From positions 4,664,501 through 4,728,500 of the forward strand of contig NC_066267.1 in assembly GCF_905404315.1 (NCBI RefSeq): a stretch of 64,000 nucleotides of DNA, given 5' to 3'. This stretch comes from Leptidea sinapis. Taxonomy: Eukaryota > Arthropoda > Insecta > Lepidoptera > Pieridae. The notes below the pieces were generated by a model. It was given only the letters and a program-made list of their open reading frames with translations. It made no database searches and was not told the DNA's origin. Of this stretch, positions 20,290-29,330 are shown piece after piece. The position numbers and the translations under genes were made by a program. Position 1 is the stretch's first letter; the number at the start of each line of letters is the position of its first letter.

Positions 20290-20620
20290 TATTCTTTAAA
20301 CGAGCAATTCTTGTATATATATATATATATATATATAATCTGAATCTCGGAAACAGCTCCAACGATTTTCATAAAATTAAGTAAACAGGGGAATCCGGGG
20401 GCGATAAATTCATCTGGCTAGGTTTAAATTTAAAAAAATGTGGTTTTATCCGTGTTTTAATGAGAAACAGCTACAATAACATTCGAATACAAAGGTGAAT
20501 GTCGCTACTATAAACAAGACTATAATAGCTCAGATGGGACATTGGGTGATCCGGAAAGCAGAAGACCCCGGTTTGAATCCAGATGTCTTATCAGTTTGTT
20601 TTTGTTCAAGTTTTGTACAT
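20290..20620 (+). repeat. Composite dispersed repeat with TA microsatellite and tRNA-like boxes
   Basis: CGAGCAATTCTTG and (TA)n at about 20314-20337 are followed by TGAATCTCGGAAACAGCTCC, GGGGGCGATAAATTCATCT, and further on TAGCTCAGATGGG (A-box-like, 20526-20538) and CCGGTTTGAATCC (B-box-like, 20568-20580). I recognise the first half as a common lepidopteran repeat. The tRNA-like segment does not fold into a clean cloverleaf. Confidence 0.5.
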
Positions 20621-20974
20621 TCTTAAAAATCCGAGCATGACTCGGCCGGCCGGATATTAAATAATAACACACTCAATTGAAGAGAATATCAATTCGTGTG
20701 TTGGATTTATCCAATTCCTTTCTTGAGGTCGTCTTATCAGGTATTATAATACTTGTTCTAATTCATTCGTGAACAGCTAAAATAAATATCAAAAGTCGCG
20801 ACGTTCTATTACTTGGTCCACAAGATAATACGCGATGGTACGTGATGATCCACCACTAGCGCCACTCTCAATATTCGAGCCGCAACGTACCCAGGTGTTT
20901 CAATTCACAGACTTACTGCATTCAAAGTTGCGTCTGTATTATCTATGGTGTTTTACCTAGATTTTGTGTCTGTT

Positions 20975-21285
20975 TTTTTTTATGACAATGAAGGACGAGA
21001 TGAGCAGGACGTTCAGCTGATGGTAATTGATGCGCCCTGCCCATAACAATGCAGTACCGCTCAGGATTCTTGAAATACCCAAACATTCTGAGCAGCACTA
21101 CAACTGCGCTCGTCACCGTGAGATATAAGATGTTAAGCATCATTTGCTCAGTAATTTCACTACCTACGGCGCCCTTCAGACCGAAACACAGTAATGCTTA
21201 CAATTTACTGCTTCACGGCGAAAGGCGCCGTTGTGGTACCCATAATCTAGCCGGCATCCTGTGCAAAGGAGCCTCCCACTGTATC
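20975..21285 (+). repeat. Repeat B copy 3, near full length
   Basis: GACGAGATGAGCAGGACGTT, GCGCCCTGCCCATAACAATG, GTACCGCTCAGGATTCTTG (left hairpin arm) and AACATTCTGAGCAGCAC (right arm, one mismatch). Then CCTTCAGACCGAAACACAGT, GCGCCGTTGTGGTACCCATA, ATCTAGCCGGCATCCTGTGC and CCTCCCACTG. The best copy for deriving the element's extent. Confidence 0.75.
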
Positions 21286-21609
21286 TCTTAGTTATTATAA
21301 TTAGGTATTGAATTGTTAAAACAATATATTTAGATCCTAGACAGAAGGATCCTGATCTGTCTGCAAATAATAAAGCAAACATAATTAAATAATTTTATTT
21401 TCTTTAAAAGTGATGCTTGAACGAAATTATGTACATAAAATATAGTAGTCACCTCTTTGCATTTAATGTTGAAAGGAAATCTGATCGCGTTGTGAAATTT
21501 ATTGCAGATTGTATAATTAATGATACTGTATCCGATGCTTAATGTTAATCCGGAACAATGTGCTTTCAATGTATGTAAATGATGAGGATTTCTAGCTATT
21601 GATAGATTC
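21286..21609. other. Unassigned DNA
   Basis: Part of a 204 aa minus-strand open frame (21330-21944) that reads straight through a SINE; I regard it as chance. Confidence 0.35.
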
Positions 21610-21637
21610 AATCTATTGATTAGACAAATAAAATTTA

Positions 21638-21710
21638 TGAACGATGCGGGGCTCGAACCCGCGACCTCCCACGTTCCATGCGAGCGCTCTTCCGACTTAG
21701 CCAACCGTTC
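21638..21710 (-). mobile_element. tRNA-like SINE head with a complete cloverleaf
   Basis: 73 nt on the minus strand. The acceptor GAACGGT pairs with ATCGTTC over 7 bp (one G-T). The D arm is GGCTAAGTCGGAAGAGC. The anticodon arm CTCGC/GTGGG has loop ATGGAAC (anticodon position GGA at 21675-21677), and the T arm GCGGG/CCCGC is perfect with loop TTCGAGC. Serine would be implied by GGA, but there is no long variable arm, and the sequence matches the SINE heads at 15389 and 28240. I therefore call it a SINE head, not a tRNA gene. Downstream on the minus strand, TAAATTTTATTTGTCTAATC is the start of the SINE tail. Confidence 0.7.
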
Positions 21711-21760
21711 GAGTGACGTACCGTTGATAAATCTTATATGTCTTGTTGAAAACTCTATCA

Positions 21761-22047
21761 ATGAAAACTTTAACAGGTTGAATTTGTATGACACTATACG
21801 CGCTTGACTTTGTGATAGCCTAAACAAATGGTCGGATTTGGTACGGCCCGGACGGTAATAATAATAGTTTTGTGCTACGGACAATGTGATATACCATTGA
21901 ATATGGTCCGTTACCAGACCCATCCGATGGTTCAGCCATTCCAAATCCGATCATGTGTTTAAGCTATAACGTTCATGTTAGAGTCGAGACGTATCAACTA
22001 AGGGAGCGTAATCCAGAGTAAAATTAGACAGAGTAATTTATACACAA
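21761..22047. other. Unassigned DNA
   Basis: Nothing recognised. Confidence 0.3.
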
Positions 22048-22800
22048 TTTTATTTATTTATTTATAGCTTTATTTCCTTACATCTATACATTAAGATATT
22101 TACTTATAAATTGTATTTGTTAATATGTGTTAGTATTCACTATTTTAAATAAAAATATAAATTTTGTTAGTATAATTAGTTATTATTTTCGACATAAGGA
22201 CCGCCTTTAGCGGTAAAAGCCTCCTCCATTGATTTCCACTTGTTCCTGTCTCTTGCAATTCTTGTCCACATCTTTCCTGCTGTTTCTACTATGTCATCGC
22301 TCCATCTCTTATTAGGCCTGCCTCGATTTCGTTTCCTATTTATAGGGTACCAATTCGTTACTACTTTGGACCATCTTTCGTCTTTTGTTCTTTGTATATG
22401 TCCAGCCCATTTCCATTTTAAACGTAGAACAGATAAGGCTACATTTTTTGATTTTGTTTTATTTCTTATTGTGACATTTTTAATTTTGTCTCTTATTCTT
22501 AGCCCCATATAGCTTCTCTCAATTGCTCTCTGACAAACTTTAATTTTTTCTAAGTTTCTATAGGTTAGAGGCCATGTCTGACAAGCGTAAGTGAGGCATT
22601 GCATTAAACAGGTCTCTATAGCTTTTGTTTTAAGCTTCGTTGGCAAATTTGATATGAGTTTTTATTCCAAGTACTTTTAGTTCTACGTTCTATTTCTTTC
22701 TCATTGCAGGATTTGAAGGATATTAATTGCCCTAGGTAAATGTACTCGTCAACATATTCAATAAATTTTGCATTAAGACTCATAGGTACCTGTTCACAAT
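22048..22800 (-). mobile_element. RTE-type LINE, 5'-truncated, with ATTT tail
   Basis: The 3' end is a (TAAA)n tract (22048-22066 in plus reading TTTATTTATTTATTTA). A short AT-rich 3' UTR (22067-22175) is followed by the ORF C-terminus. Upstream of 22646 coding continues in another frame (SLNAKFIEYVDEYIYLGQLI, then EIERRTKSTWNK), so one frameshift lies near 22650. The 5' truncation is near 22800. Confidence 0.75.
22176..22646 (-). pseudogene. RTE reverse transcriptase C-terminal domain (156 aa, open)
   Basis: TKLKTKAIETCLMQCLTYAC followed by QTWPLT is the region after the RT thumb. RLKWKWAGHIQRTKDERW, RNRGRPNKRWSDDIVETAGK and WTRIARDRNKWKSMEEAF are the hallmark RTE C-terminal motifs. The frame ends GGPYVENNN at a natural stop. 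RTE ORFs are about 1000 aa, so only the last sixth remains. The open frame suggests this copy is younger than the other LINEs here. Confidence 0.8.
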
Positions 22801-22904
22801 TATAATATATTAATTCAACAAAAAAAATGTTGTAGGTATGTCGTATTATGAACCTCCCTTTGATTAAGGTTTCACATCGATTTAATGTTCAATATAATCA
22901 TTTA

Positions 22905-23140
22905 ACTCTTAGCTAGATGATGGTGAAATGGCTAGGGCTCTCACCCTATATAGCTGTGAAAACGTCGACATCGTGAGTTTAAAGTTAACCTCTAGTTTGA
23001 GCAATGCACACACAAATCGGGGTGACATGATGAGTGTGTGGGTGAGTGTCAGACATAGCTTATCACGCACACTAAAGTAATAAACCTGGCTTATTTTCAT
23101 CGGTTATCTAACAGCAAGAGACTCTACCTAGACCGAATAT
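22905..23140 (+). repeat. Repeat F copy 1 (uninterrupted)
   Basis: AGCTGTGAAAACGTCGACAT, CTCTAGTTTGAGCAATGCAC, AGCTTATCACGCACACTAAA and TTTCATCGGTTATCTAACAG, then CAAGAGACTCTACCTA. The copy at 62105-62740 has the same order but is split by an RTE insertion. The left part (GGTGAAATGGCTAGGGCTCT) has a weak A-box look, so a SINE origin is possible. Confidence 0.65.
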
Positions 23141-23299
23141 AAATTATTTAAGATGTTTAATATATATAATATAGGTAAGAGCCTAAATCCACAATTATTA
23201 GACGCGAGCTTATATGAATCGTCCCAGTATTATACCGACATCGTATCAGAGACTGTTACGTTTTAATACTCTTACATAAATATATACCTTCACACTTCG

Positions 23300-23935
23300 A
23301 CATAAGATACTTTGTTCTATTATGTTGACAACAATACAGGGATTATATTATGGGGCAGTGCGGCCGATATTAATCCTATCTTTGTGCTGCAGAAGAGGGC
23401 TATTCGCGCGATTTATAACCTAGGTCCTAAAGAATCATTAAGAGAAAAATTTAAAGAAATAAACATTTTGACTGTTGCTTCTCAATACATTTTCGATAAT
23501 GTTTTGTATGTTCATGAGCACATTGAGGAATTTTCTAGAAACTGTGACATTCATAATGTTAACACGAGGAACATAAACTTGTTATGCCTACTACTCGGTT
23601 GGGTCGAGTTAGCAAGTCTTTTGTTGGGCGATGTATATGCTTCTACAATATGATCCCAGAAAATGTACAAAACAATTGTGTTACGAAATTTAAAAGAATT
23701 GTTAAAAAACGTTTGTGCGGGAAAGGTTATTATAGCATAAACGATTTTCTTAATGACACCACGGACTGGGAATAAAGCGAACACCCTCAGGCTCTTTAAT
23801 TATAAATGTTTATTGTACGATATTACATTGTAATCCATATTTTATATTTAAAAAAAAAAGCCCGCTGAGTTTTGTTGCGCCCATTCTTCTCAGGTCTGAG
23901 GCAGTCTCTTTTGAATGGGTGGTAGATGTAGTAGT
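23300..23935 (+). mobile_element. ZN LINE 3' part: RT C-terminus plus 3' UTR
   Basis: Coding reads GIILWGSAADINPIFVLQKR, AIRAIYNLGPKESLREKFKE and ASQYIFDNVLYVHEHIEEFS, then in another frame LPTTRLGRVSKSFVGRCICF, NMIPENVQNNCVTKFKRIVK and KGYYSINDFLNDTTDWE, stop. One frameshift lies near 23590. The 3' UTR has AGCCCGCTGAGTTTTGTTGC and ATTCTTCTCAGGTCTGAGGC. 5'-truncated near 23300. A CR1/Zenon-like affiliation is my guess. Confidence 0.75.
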
Positions 23936-24088
23936 TTGAACAATATATTAGGTACATACTCGGAGATAAAAAATCTATGGTGTAAACAAAGCTATACTAG
24001 TTGCAACAATAATATTATATTTTATAGTATTTTCTTTGATTAACGCGAATGTTACACATTTAAATAAATTAAAACGCAAAAAAAAAAA

Positions 24089-24282
24089 TTAAAACGCGTG
24101 TATTTGCAAGTGTTTTAACATTAGATTTTTGCGTAAAAGTTACATTTTTATTTTAGTTAACTCGATGTTTCAAGACCTTTCCAGATCTCGTTTTCAAGGG
24201 GACCTTTTTCTGAGTCCCCATAATGAAACTTTAACGCAAAAATCTAATGTAAAAAAACAGTTACAATTACACGCGTTTTAAT
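24089..24282. mobile_element. Palindromic element with about 55 bp inverted ends (Penelope-type terminal sequence)
   Basis: The left end TTAAAACGCGTGTATTTGC and further TTAGATTTTTGCGTAAAAGT is the inverted counterpart of the right end (ACTTTAACGCAAAAATCTAA, ACACGCGTTTTAA). The centre holds a hairpin motif on the minus strand (24164-24198). The order hairpin motif, GAGTTAACTAA, AATCTAATGT, ACACGCGT is shared with the sequence following the Penelope-like coding piece at 41860-41955. I therefore read it as terminal repeat sequence of a Penelope-like element, not an ordinary MITE. Confidence 0.6.
24164..24198 (-). ncRNA. Hammerhead-like hairpin motif, decayed copy
   Basis: Minus strand CTTGAAAACGAGATCTGG, AAAGGTCTTGAAACATC: the same stem-loop as at 41860 (CGAGATC with GGTCTTG) with an extra T in the CTGA box. 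It lies in the centre of the palindromic element 24089-24282. Confidence 0.25.
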
Positions 24283-24536
24283 CCTTTAAAAGTTATTTAT
24301 TTAAATTATGTTTTATCTTTAGTAATATACTTTTGACAAATATAATTTATTCCAAATTAAAATTTATCTCAGATATTTGGTAGGGCTTGAACTTTAGAAG
24401 GAAGGCGAGAGAAAGTAGGGCTTAGTAGTGCAAACTGATGCATCCTAACCAGGACACTACCAGGACACTGCAGACTAAACAAATACCCTCTCAATCTTAG
24501 GAGTCAGAGAGTGTAGATTCTGTAATAGTGCAGATG

Positions 24537-25053
24537 AAACCACGTTTTAAATCCACTCTGAATGTGGTCCTTTAGTGCCTAAACGTATTATTTCTTTTAG
24601 AAGACCAAGTTTTCAACCACTTGAGATAGGTCAGTGTCGTGCAATATTTATTTATGCAACTGTTGTGTAATAAGGGGTATTAAAACACGAATATGGGCTT
24701 ATAATACAAAAGTATCAAATGAGTGTTTTAATAACTTATTATCAACAGTTGCATACAAGAATTTATCTACACCCATAATATGAATCATCTACAAAAGATT
24801 CTGAAACAGTTAGCTTACTGTTAACATTAAAACAGCCAGTCCTAGTAACCATAATATCAGCCAAAGGATCGTCGGAGCGTCATTGGTTTTCATACTAACA
24901 GTATGAAAACTTGATGAAAACGGATAATGTTGTACTGAATTTCATTACAACACTCGTTTGGATGATGTAATGGTTATTAGGACATAAGGTGTTTTAATGT
25001 TGGCAATAAGCTAACTATTTTAGAATCTGTAATAGAGGATTTAAATCGTGGTT
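24537..25053. repeat. Large nested foldback repeat
   Basis: Three inverted pairs. Outer: AACCACGTTTTAAATCC (24537-24553) with GGATTTAAATCGTGGTT (25037-25053). Middle: about 24793-24859 with 24963-25035 (TAGCTTACTGTTAACATTAA against its inverted, diverged partner). Inner: ATGCAACTGTTGTGTAATAA at 24654-24673 with 24723-24755. A perfect 10 bp hairpin GTTTTCATAC / GTATGAAAAC with a 5 nt loop sits at 24886-24910. No coding; MITE or foldback class. Confidence 0.6.
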
Positions 25054-25424
25054 GATATATATTCATGAAAAGAATCAGTCTTAGCAGTGAGCTATAGATA
25101 ACAGTGGCTATCACAATAGATCACGTTGGTCGCAGCGAAACAGGGCTATCCTGAACTATACTAAAGCCGCTTTGCCAATCATTACCTCAACCATAGGAAG
25201 CCCGACAAGTCAGGAACATGGCTGATGAAGTCCGTAATCTTTGTCAGCCCCTCTGTGAGAAAGTTATTATAATATAATATGTTGCTATCTGTTCGAATTT
25301 TTCATATTCTTTAATTTTATGAACTATTAATAAAGTTATTAATAGTTGTACAAAATAATGAACAAAGTAACAGCGAATACAACTATGTTAATAATATTCA
25401 CACACTTTTACACATATTACCTTG
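25054..25424. other. Unassigned DNA
   Basis: Nothing recognised with confidence. Confidence 0.3.
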
Positions 25425-25660
25425 CCCCAAACAAGGCACAGCCTATGGGTGCAAGACAACGATATATTTGATACAATATACTTACTTAACCATGCATAAA
25501 TACATATAAATATCCATGACTCAGAAACAAACAAAAATCCATATTCATCATATATAAATAAAATCATTTTGAATTTGTATTCGTTTTTTATATTTTTATA
25601 TACGCATTTTCAAATATTGAACCCTAGATGGTTGCTAAGCGATGATCTTTATCTAGACGG
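25425..25660. repeat. Dispersed repeat ending in a tRNA-like segment
   Basis: AAACAAGGCACAGCCTATGG, GTGCAAGACAACGATATAT and ATCCATGACTCAGAAACAAA are a phrase I recognise from lepidopteran repeats. It is followed by TTGAACCCTAGATGG and TAAGCGATGATCTT, resembling an inverted B-box and anticodon region. Only one copy in this window. Confidence 0.4.
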
Positions 25661-25688
25661 AATTACGATATGTGTTACATGAATAAGC

Positions 25689-25945
25689 TTTTTTTTATGG
25701 AATAGGAGGACAAACGAGCGTACGGGTCACCTGGTGTTAAGTGATCACCGCCGCCTACATTCTCTTGCAACACCAGAGGAATCACAAGAGCGTTGCCGGC
25801 CTTTAAGGAAGGTGTACGCGCTTTTTTTGAAGGTACCCATGTCGTATTGTCCCGGAAACACCGCACAAGGAAGCTCATTCCATAGCTTTGTAGTACGAGG
25901 GAGAAAGCGCTCTGCGGGAGCCTTAGTCGATCTTATATTCTGTAA
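25689..25945 (-). mobile_element. JK LINE 3' end with the last part of ORF2
   Basis: The T run at 25689-25696 is the tail. The 3' UTR (GGGTCACCTGGTGTTAAGTG, reverse sense) is followed by the ORF2 end reading [20 protein letters not shown], then [20 protein letters not shown], open over about 60 residues. 5'-truncated at about 25940. The ORF end here is in better condition than in most JK copies. Confidence 0.75.
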
Positions 25946-28214
25946 GTAAAACTAACCTCTAAGGCATTTTCTGTAAGAACGAAAGTTCGGTGAAGTTTGT
26001 AGTATTGTTGGTTGAAAATACTGCGTCTGCTCACAACATCCGGGACTCATTCACAGATCATTCATTCATATTCATACTCAGATAAGTCTTATCTCACGAT
26101 GTTTCACTATTTCACGGTTATTAGTTTACGCGAGTATCTTCAGCTTAACAATCGCAAAACAATGTTGCTGAATTACTTTTTTAACATTATAGTATGAATA
26201 GTTAGCTCAAATTTTAAAAAGAAATTTTACTTGAGTGTGTTCGTGTTTAAGTTCTGTTAAATGAACGTTTTAAATTTAAAGCATCACTCTACGTCCAAAT
26301 AGCAACTTTCCTTTATAAAAACATTCATTTATTTACTCAAAAAAATAGGTGCTCACTCACAGCTAAAGATAAAAACACAATTTAAAAATACCAATATCGA
26401 CCATAACTCTACACAATAAAAGCCCATATTTTACAGATATAAAAATATACATCGCAAAATTCCAGACTATAAAATCAGGGCCCAAAACTAAAAAAAAACG
26501 TAAATCACATCTCTCACAAAAAGGTGACTATAACCTTAACGAATTTCGAACGAATTTGAAAGATTAAGGAATTAAGTTTTTATTTCGAAATTTTGTTAAA
26601 CTTGTGAGATCCATGTAACACCAAGCATGTCAATTTATTTAGTCTCAACTTAAGGTTCTTCTGCCTTAAGTTATTACGTATTTAGCTAACCCAACAACAT
26701 CTTATAGAGACTATATAGATATTGAAAATATTTTATGTTTTAAATAAACGGATTAACTTGGCCTTCAGGCTTCTAATTTTATCCACAACGAAGTTATAGG
26801 GGCTCGAAAATGGCCTGAACTGTACCGCTTGTTTTTGCTCGACTTGGCGAGGGCACTTCCGTGCCCTCAGAAACTATGTAATCTGTGAATTATATCGTAA
26901 AGCTATTAAACTTAAATTAATTAATTCTTTTTGGTTTTTAAAGAAGTGTTATTGACCAATTTAAACTGTAATCCTTGATCACAAACTTGACACACGCATG
27001 AGTTGTATTGTTTATAATACACATACATACATATACCTCATGGAAAGTGTTCGGTGATGCTGACGTGAGTTCCCTGATTTTCATTCAGCCATAAAGTACA
27101 CATATATACACAATCAAATCAAATCAAAATCACTTCACTCACTTAGGTCAATGAAACGACACTTATGAATGTCAAAAGTTTTCTTTTCTTTTTAACTTAC
27201 GACCACTTCCGAAAATATTTGGCGTTAATGAGAAGTAGTGGCAAAAAATTCATTTGCACTCTTTAAAACGCAATTTACAGCTTCATTGCTTTTACATATC
27301 ATTATATTTTAATTATTTTCTTTTACAATCTCAACTTGATTGTAAAAGATAATAATTAAAAGGGAACTCAACGAGAATGAAGAAGCTTTCACTTAAAAAA
27401 AGGGAATCTTGTTACATTATGTCATAAAAAACACTGATAGAAAAATCCCGCTGTCTCATATCTGAGGTTTATGAGCTACAAACCGCGGACAGACACACCG
27501 ACAGGCGGAGCGAACTTTTAGTTATTGGGTTCCCGGGCAGGGTCTATCACCTACTATCAGATCAAAGAAGCTTTACACTGGTGAAGCTGTGTTGTAAATA
27601 AACAAACGTATAATAACATCAGAACGCGGCAGTCCGAACAAATTGCCCTAATTTGGTAGCAGTTGAGAGCGAAACGGGCCATTATCTTGATTGTACTAAC
27701 GCTCTGGCATTTGTCAAACTATACCCGAAACAAACCATATCATTGTTAGTGGAATACTACTTCCTTTAGCCTCTATTTCTCAAGTCTATTTTTTGGCAGA
27801 TTTTATAGTTTTAACATCAGCCCTTTCCGATATGTTGCTGCTCTTTATTTACAATTGAATTGGTCCATCAAGTTGTTATGGTGAGTGTCCATAAAAACTT
27901 TTTGACCAGGATTCTGAGCTCAATGTCTAGTGTCAACGTAATTTAATAGTGAAGACATGATCCTTTAAACTCTATTGTTTGTATATTAGATCAGAAGATC
28001 GAGCACATTTCCTTTAAAAGCATAAAACATAGTTTCTTGGCCAGCGTTAAATAATCCATATAGTGCATGTCTGCGATCTGCGTATACTTATAACAATAGC
28101 ACAATAGAAAATACAGCTCTGAATATAATCAATGGTATGCTTAACAGAGATGCTCACGATTCTTATATTTTTAAATAAAAGTTCTAACTGAATGGACAGG
28201 CGAACGATATTAAC
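25946..28214. other. Unassigned AT-rich DNA, 2.3 kb
   Basis: No coding, tRNA or multi-copy repeat found apart from a perfect hairpin at 26843-26862 and a low-complexity ACAGACACACCGACAGGCGG stretch near 27487, which looks like the end of an old transposon. Confidence 0.4.
26843..26862. other. Perfect 8 bp hairpin with UUCC loop
   Basis: GAGGGCAC, TTCC, GTGCCCTC. GC-rich island in AT-rich surroundings. No gene end is visible nearby, so a terminator or RNA role is not supported. Confidence 0.5.
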
Positions 28215-28480
28215 CCTACATGAGACAATTAAAATATACAAATAAAATTTATAAACAAAATTTATGAACGATGCGGTACTTCCGTGCGAGTGGTCATCCA
28301 CTGAGCCTGATAAATCTTGTTCGTTTGTTCTTGTTGATTACATGCTCAATTTCCTAATATTTGCATATTAGGAAGTTGACGTGAGATGTCGCTCTTGTAA
28401 ATCTCATATCATATGATCGTTCACAAATTTTGTTTTTTTATTTGTGTAATTAAACCCAGTTATTACCTTAAAAAAAAAAC
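28215..28480. mobile_element. SINE-derived foldback (degraded tRNA-like head between inverted tail copies)
   Basis: The left tail AACAAAATTTATGAACGATG leads into a minus-strand head shortened by a deletion (GCGG joined to TACTTCCGTGCGAG, then CATCCACTGAGCC). At the right, GATCGTTCACAAATTTTGTT and TTTATTTGTGTAATTAA give the tail in the opposite sense. AACAAAATTTATGAACGAT and ATCGTTCACAAATTTTGTT are inverted partners about 150 bp apart. Confidence 0.55.
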
Positions 28481-28869
28481 AAATTAATTAAAATATAATT
28501 CGACTAACAGCTGCTCAATAACATTGAATATATTAATGAAACACGCTTTATCTGTAATGTTCATTAATCTAATCTATTCATCAAGTATTTAACGTAATAC
28601 ATTGGTAATTTACGTTTTTCCAAAAGAATAACATCAAACTATTTCACTACATTTCAGACAAATTGAGATAATTTGAACAAACCATCCCGTTATATCGGCG
28701 GTTGGCCAAAATGTAACTATAGCTGCAGCACTGAATAGCTCTCCTAATGACTCAAAACATGATACAATAATACTGCTATTTGTACGAACATTGGTAGCGT
28801 TGTGCGAACATTTGAATCGCATTGAGCTTACTATAAATACTAAGATTTATGATCATCACTGTCGCATAA
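28481..28869. other. Unassigned DNA
   Basis: A 62 aa minus frame (28634-28822) has no recognisable domain. Confidence 0.3.
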
Positions 28870-29110
28870 ATTCTCATTCAACACCAGATGAATCACAGGA
28901 GCATTGAAGGCCTTTATAGAAGGTGTTCGCACTTTTTTTGAATGTCGTAACACCGCACTAGAAAGCACATTTCACAGCTTTGTAGTATGTGGAAAAAAGC
29001 TCCTTGAAAACCGCACTGCAGAGGCCGCCAATCATCCAGATGGTGGGGATGACATTCTAATTTGTGGCGTGTCGTGTGAAGATAGAATTCGGTAGCAGGA
29101 ATCAGATAAA
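28870..29110 (-). mobile_element. JK LINE, ORF2 C-terminal fragment
   Basis: Minus-sense order matches other JK copies: AATTCTATCTTCACACGAC, CATCCCCACCATCTGGATGA, AGGAGCTTTTTTCCACATAC, CAAAGCTGTGAAATGTGC and GGTGTTACGACATTC. It lacks the TCCGGAACGAT-type segment by a small deletion, and the poly-A end is absent. Confidence 0.65.
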
Positions 29111-29330
29111 ACAGCTTTAATTAGTCTGTTAATCTAAATTAATATTGCAACACCTTAAGTAGATACTTATATCATAATATGTGTAAAGGTCACATAAGTT
29201 AAGGACACATTTTTAGGCAAGTAATTTTATTATTCATACTCGTTGATTTAAAAAATTTCTTAATACGTAGGTCACACTAAAAGTTTTGCGTAACTTAAAA
29301 AAAAAACATGTTATAACCAAAATATTATGT

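Noticed and set aside
21330..21944. 204 aa minus-strand open frame
   Set aside because: It reads through a SINE head and the adjacent repeat-like DNA, has no recognisable domain, and its composition follows the AT-rich DNA.
26843..26862. Transcription terminator hairpin
   Set aside because: No gene or transcription unit ends here, and this is eukaryotic DNA where such hairpins are not terminators by themselves.
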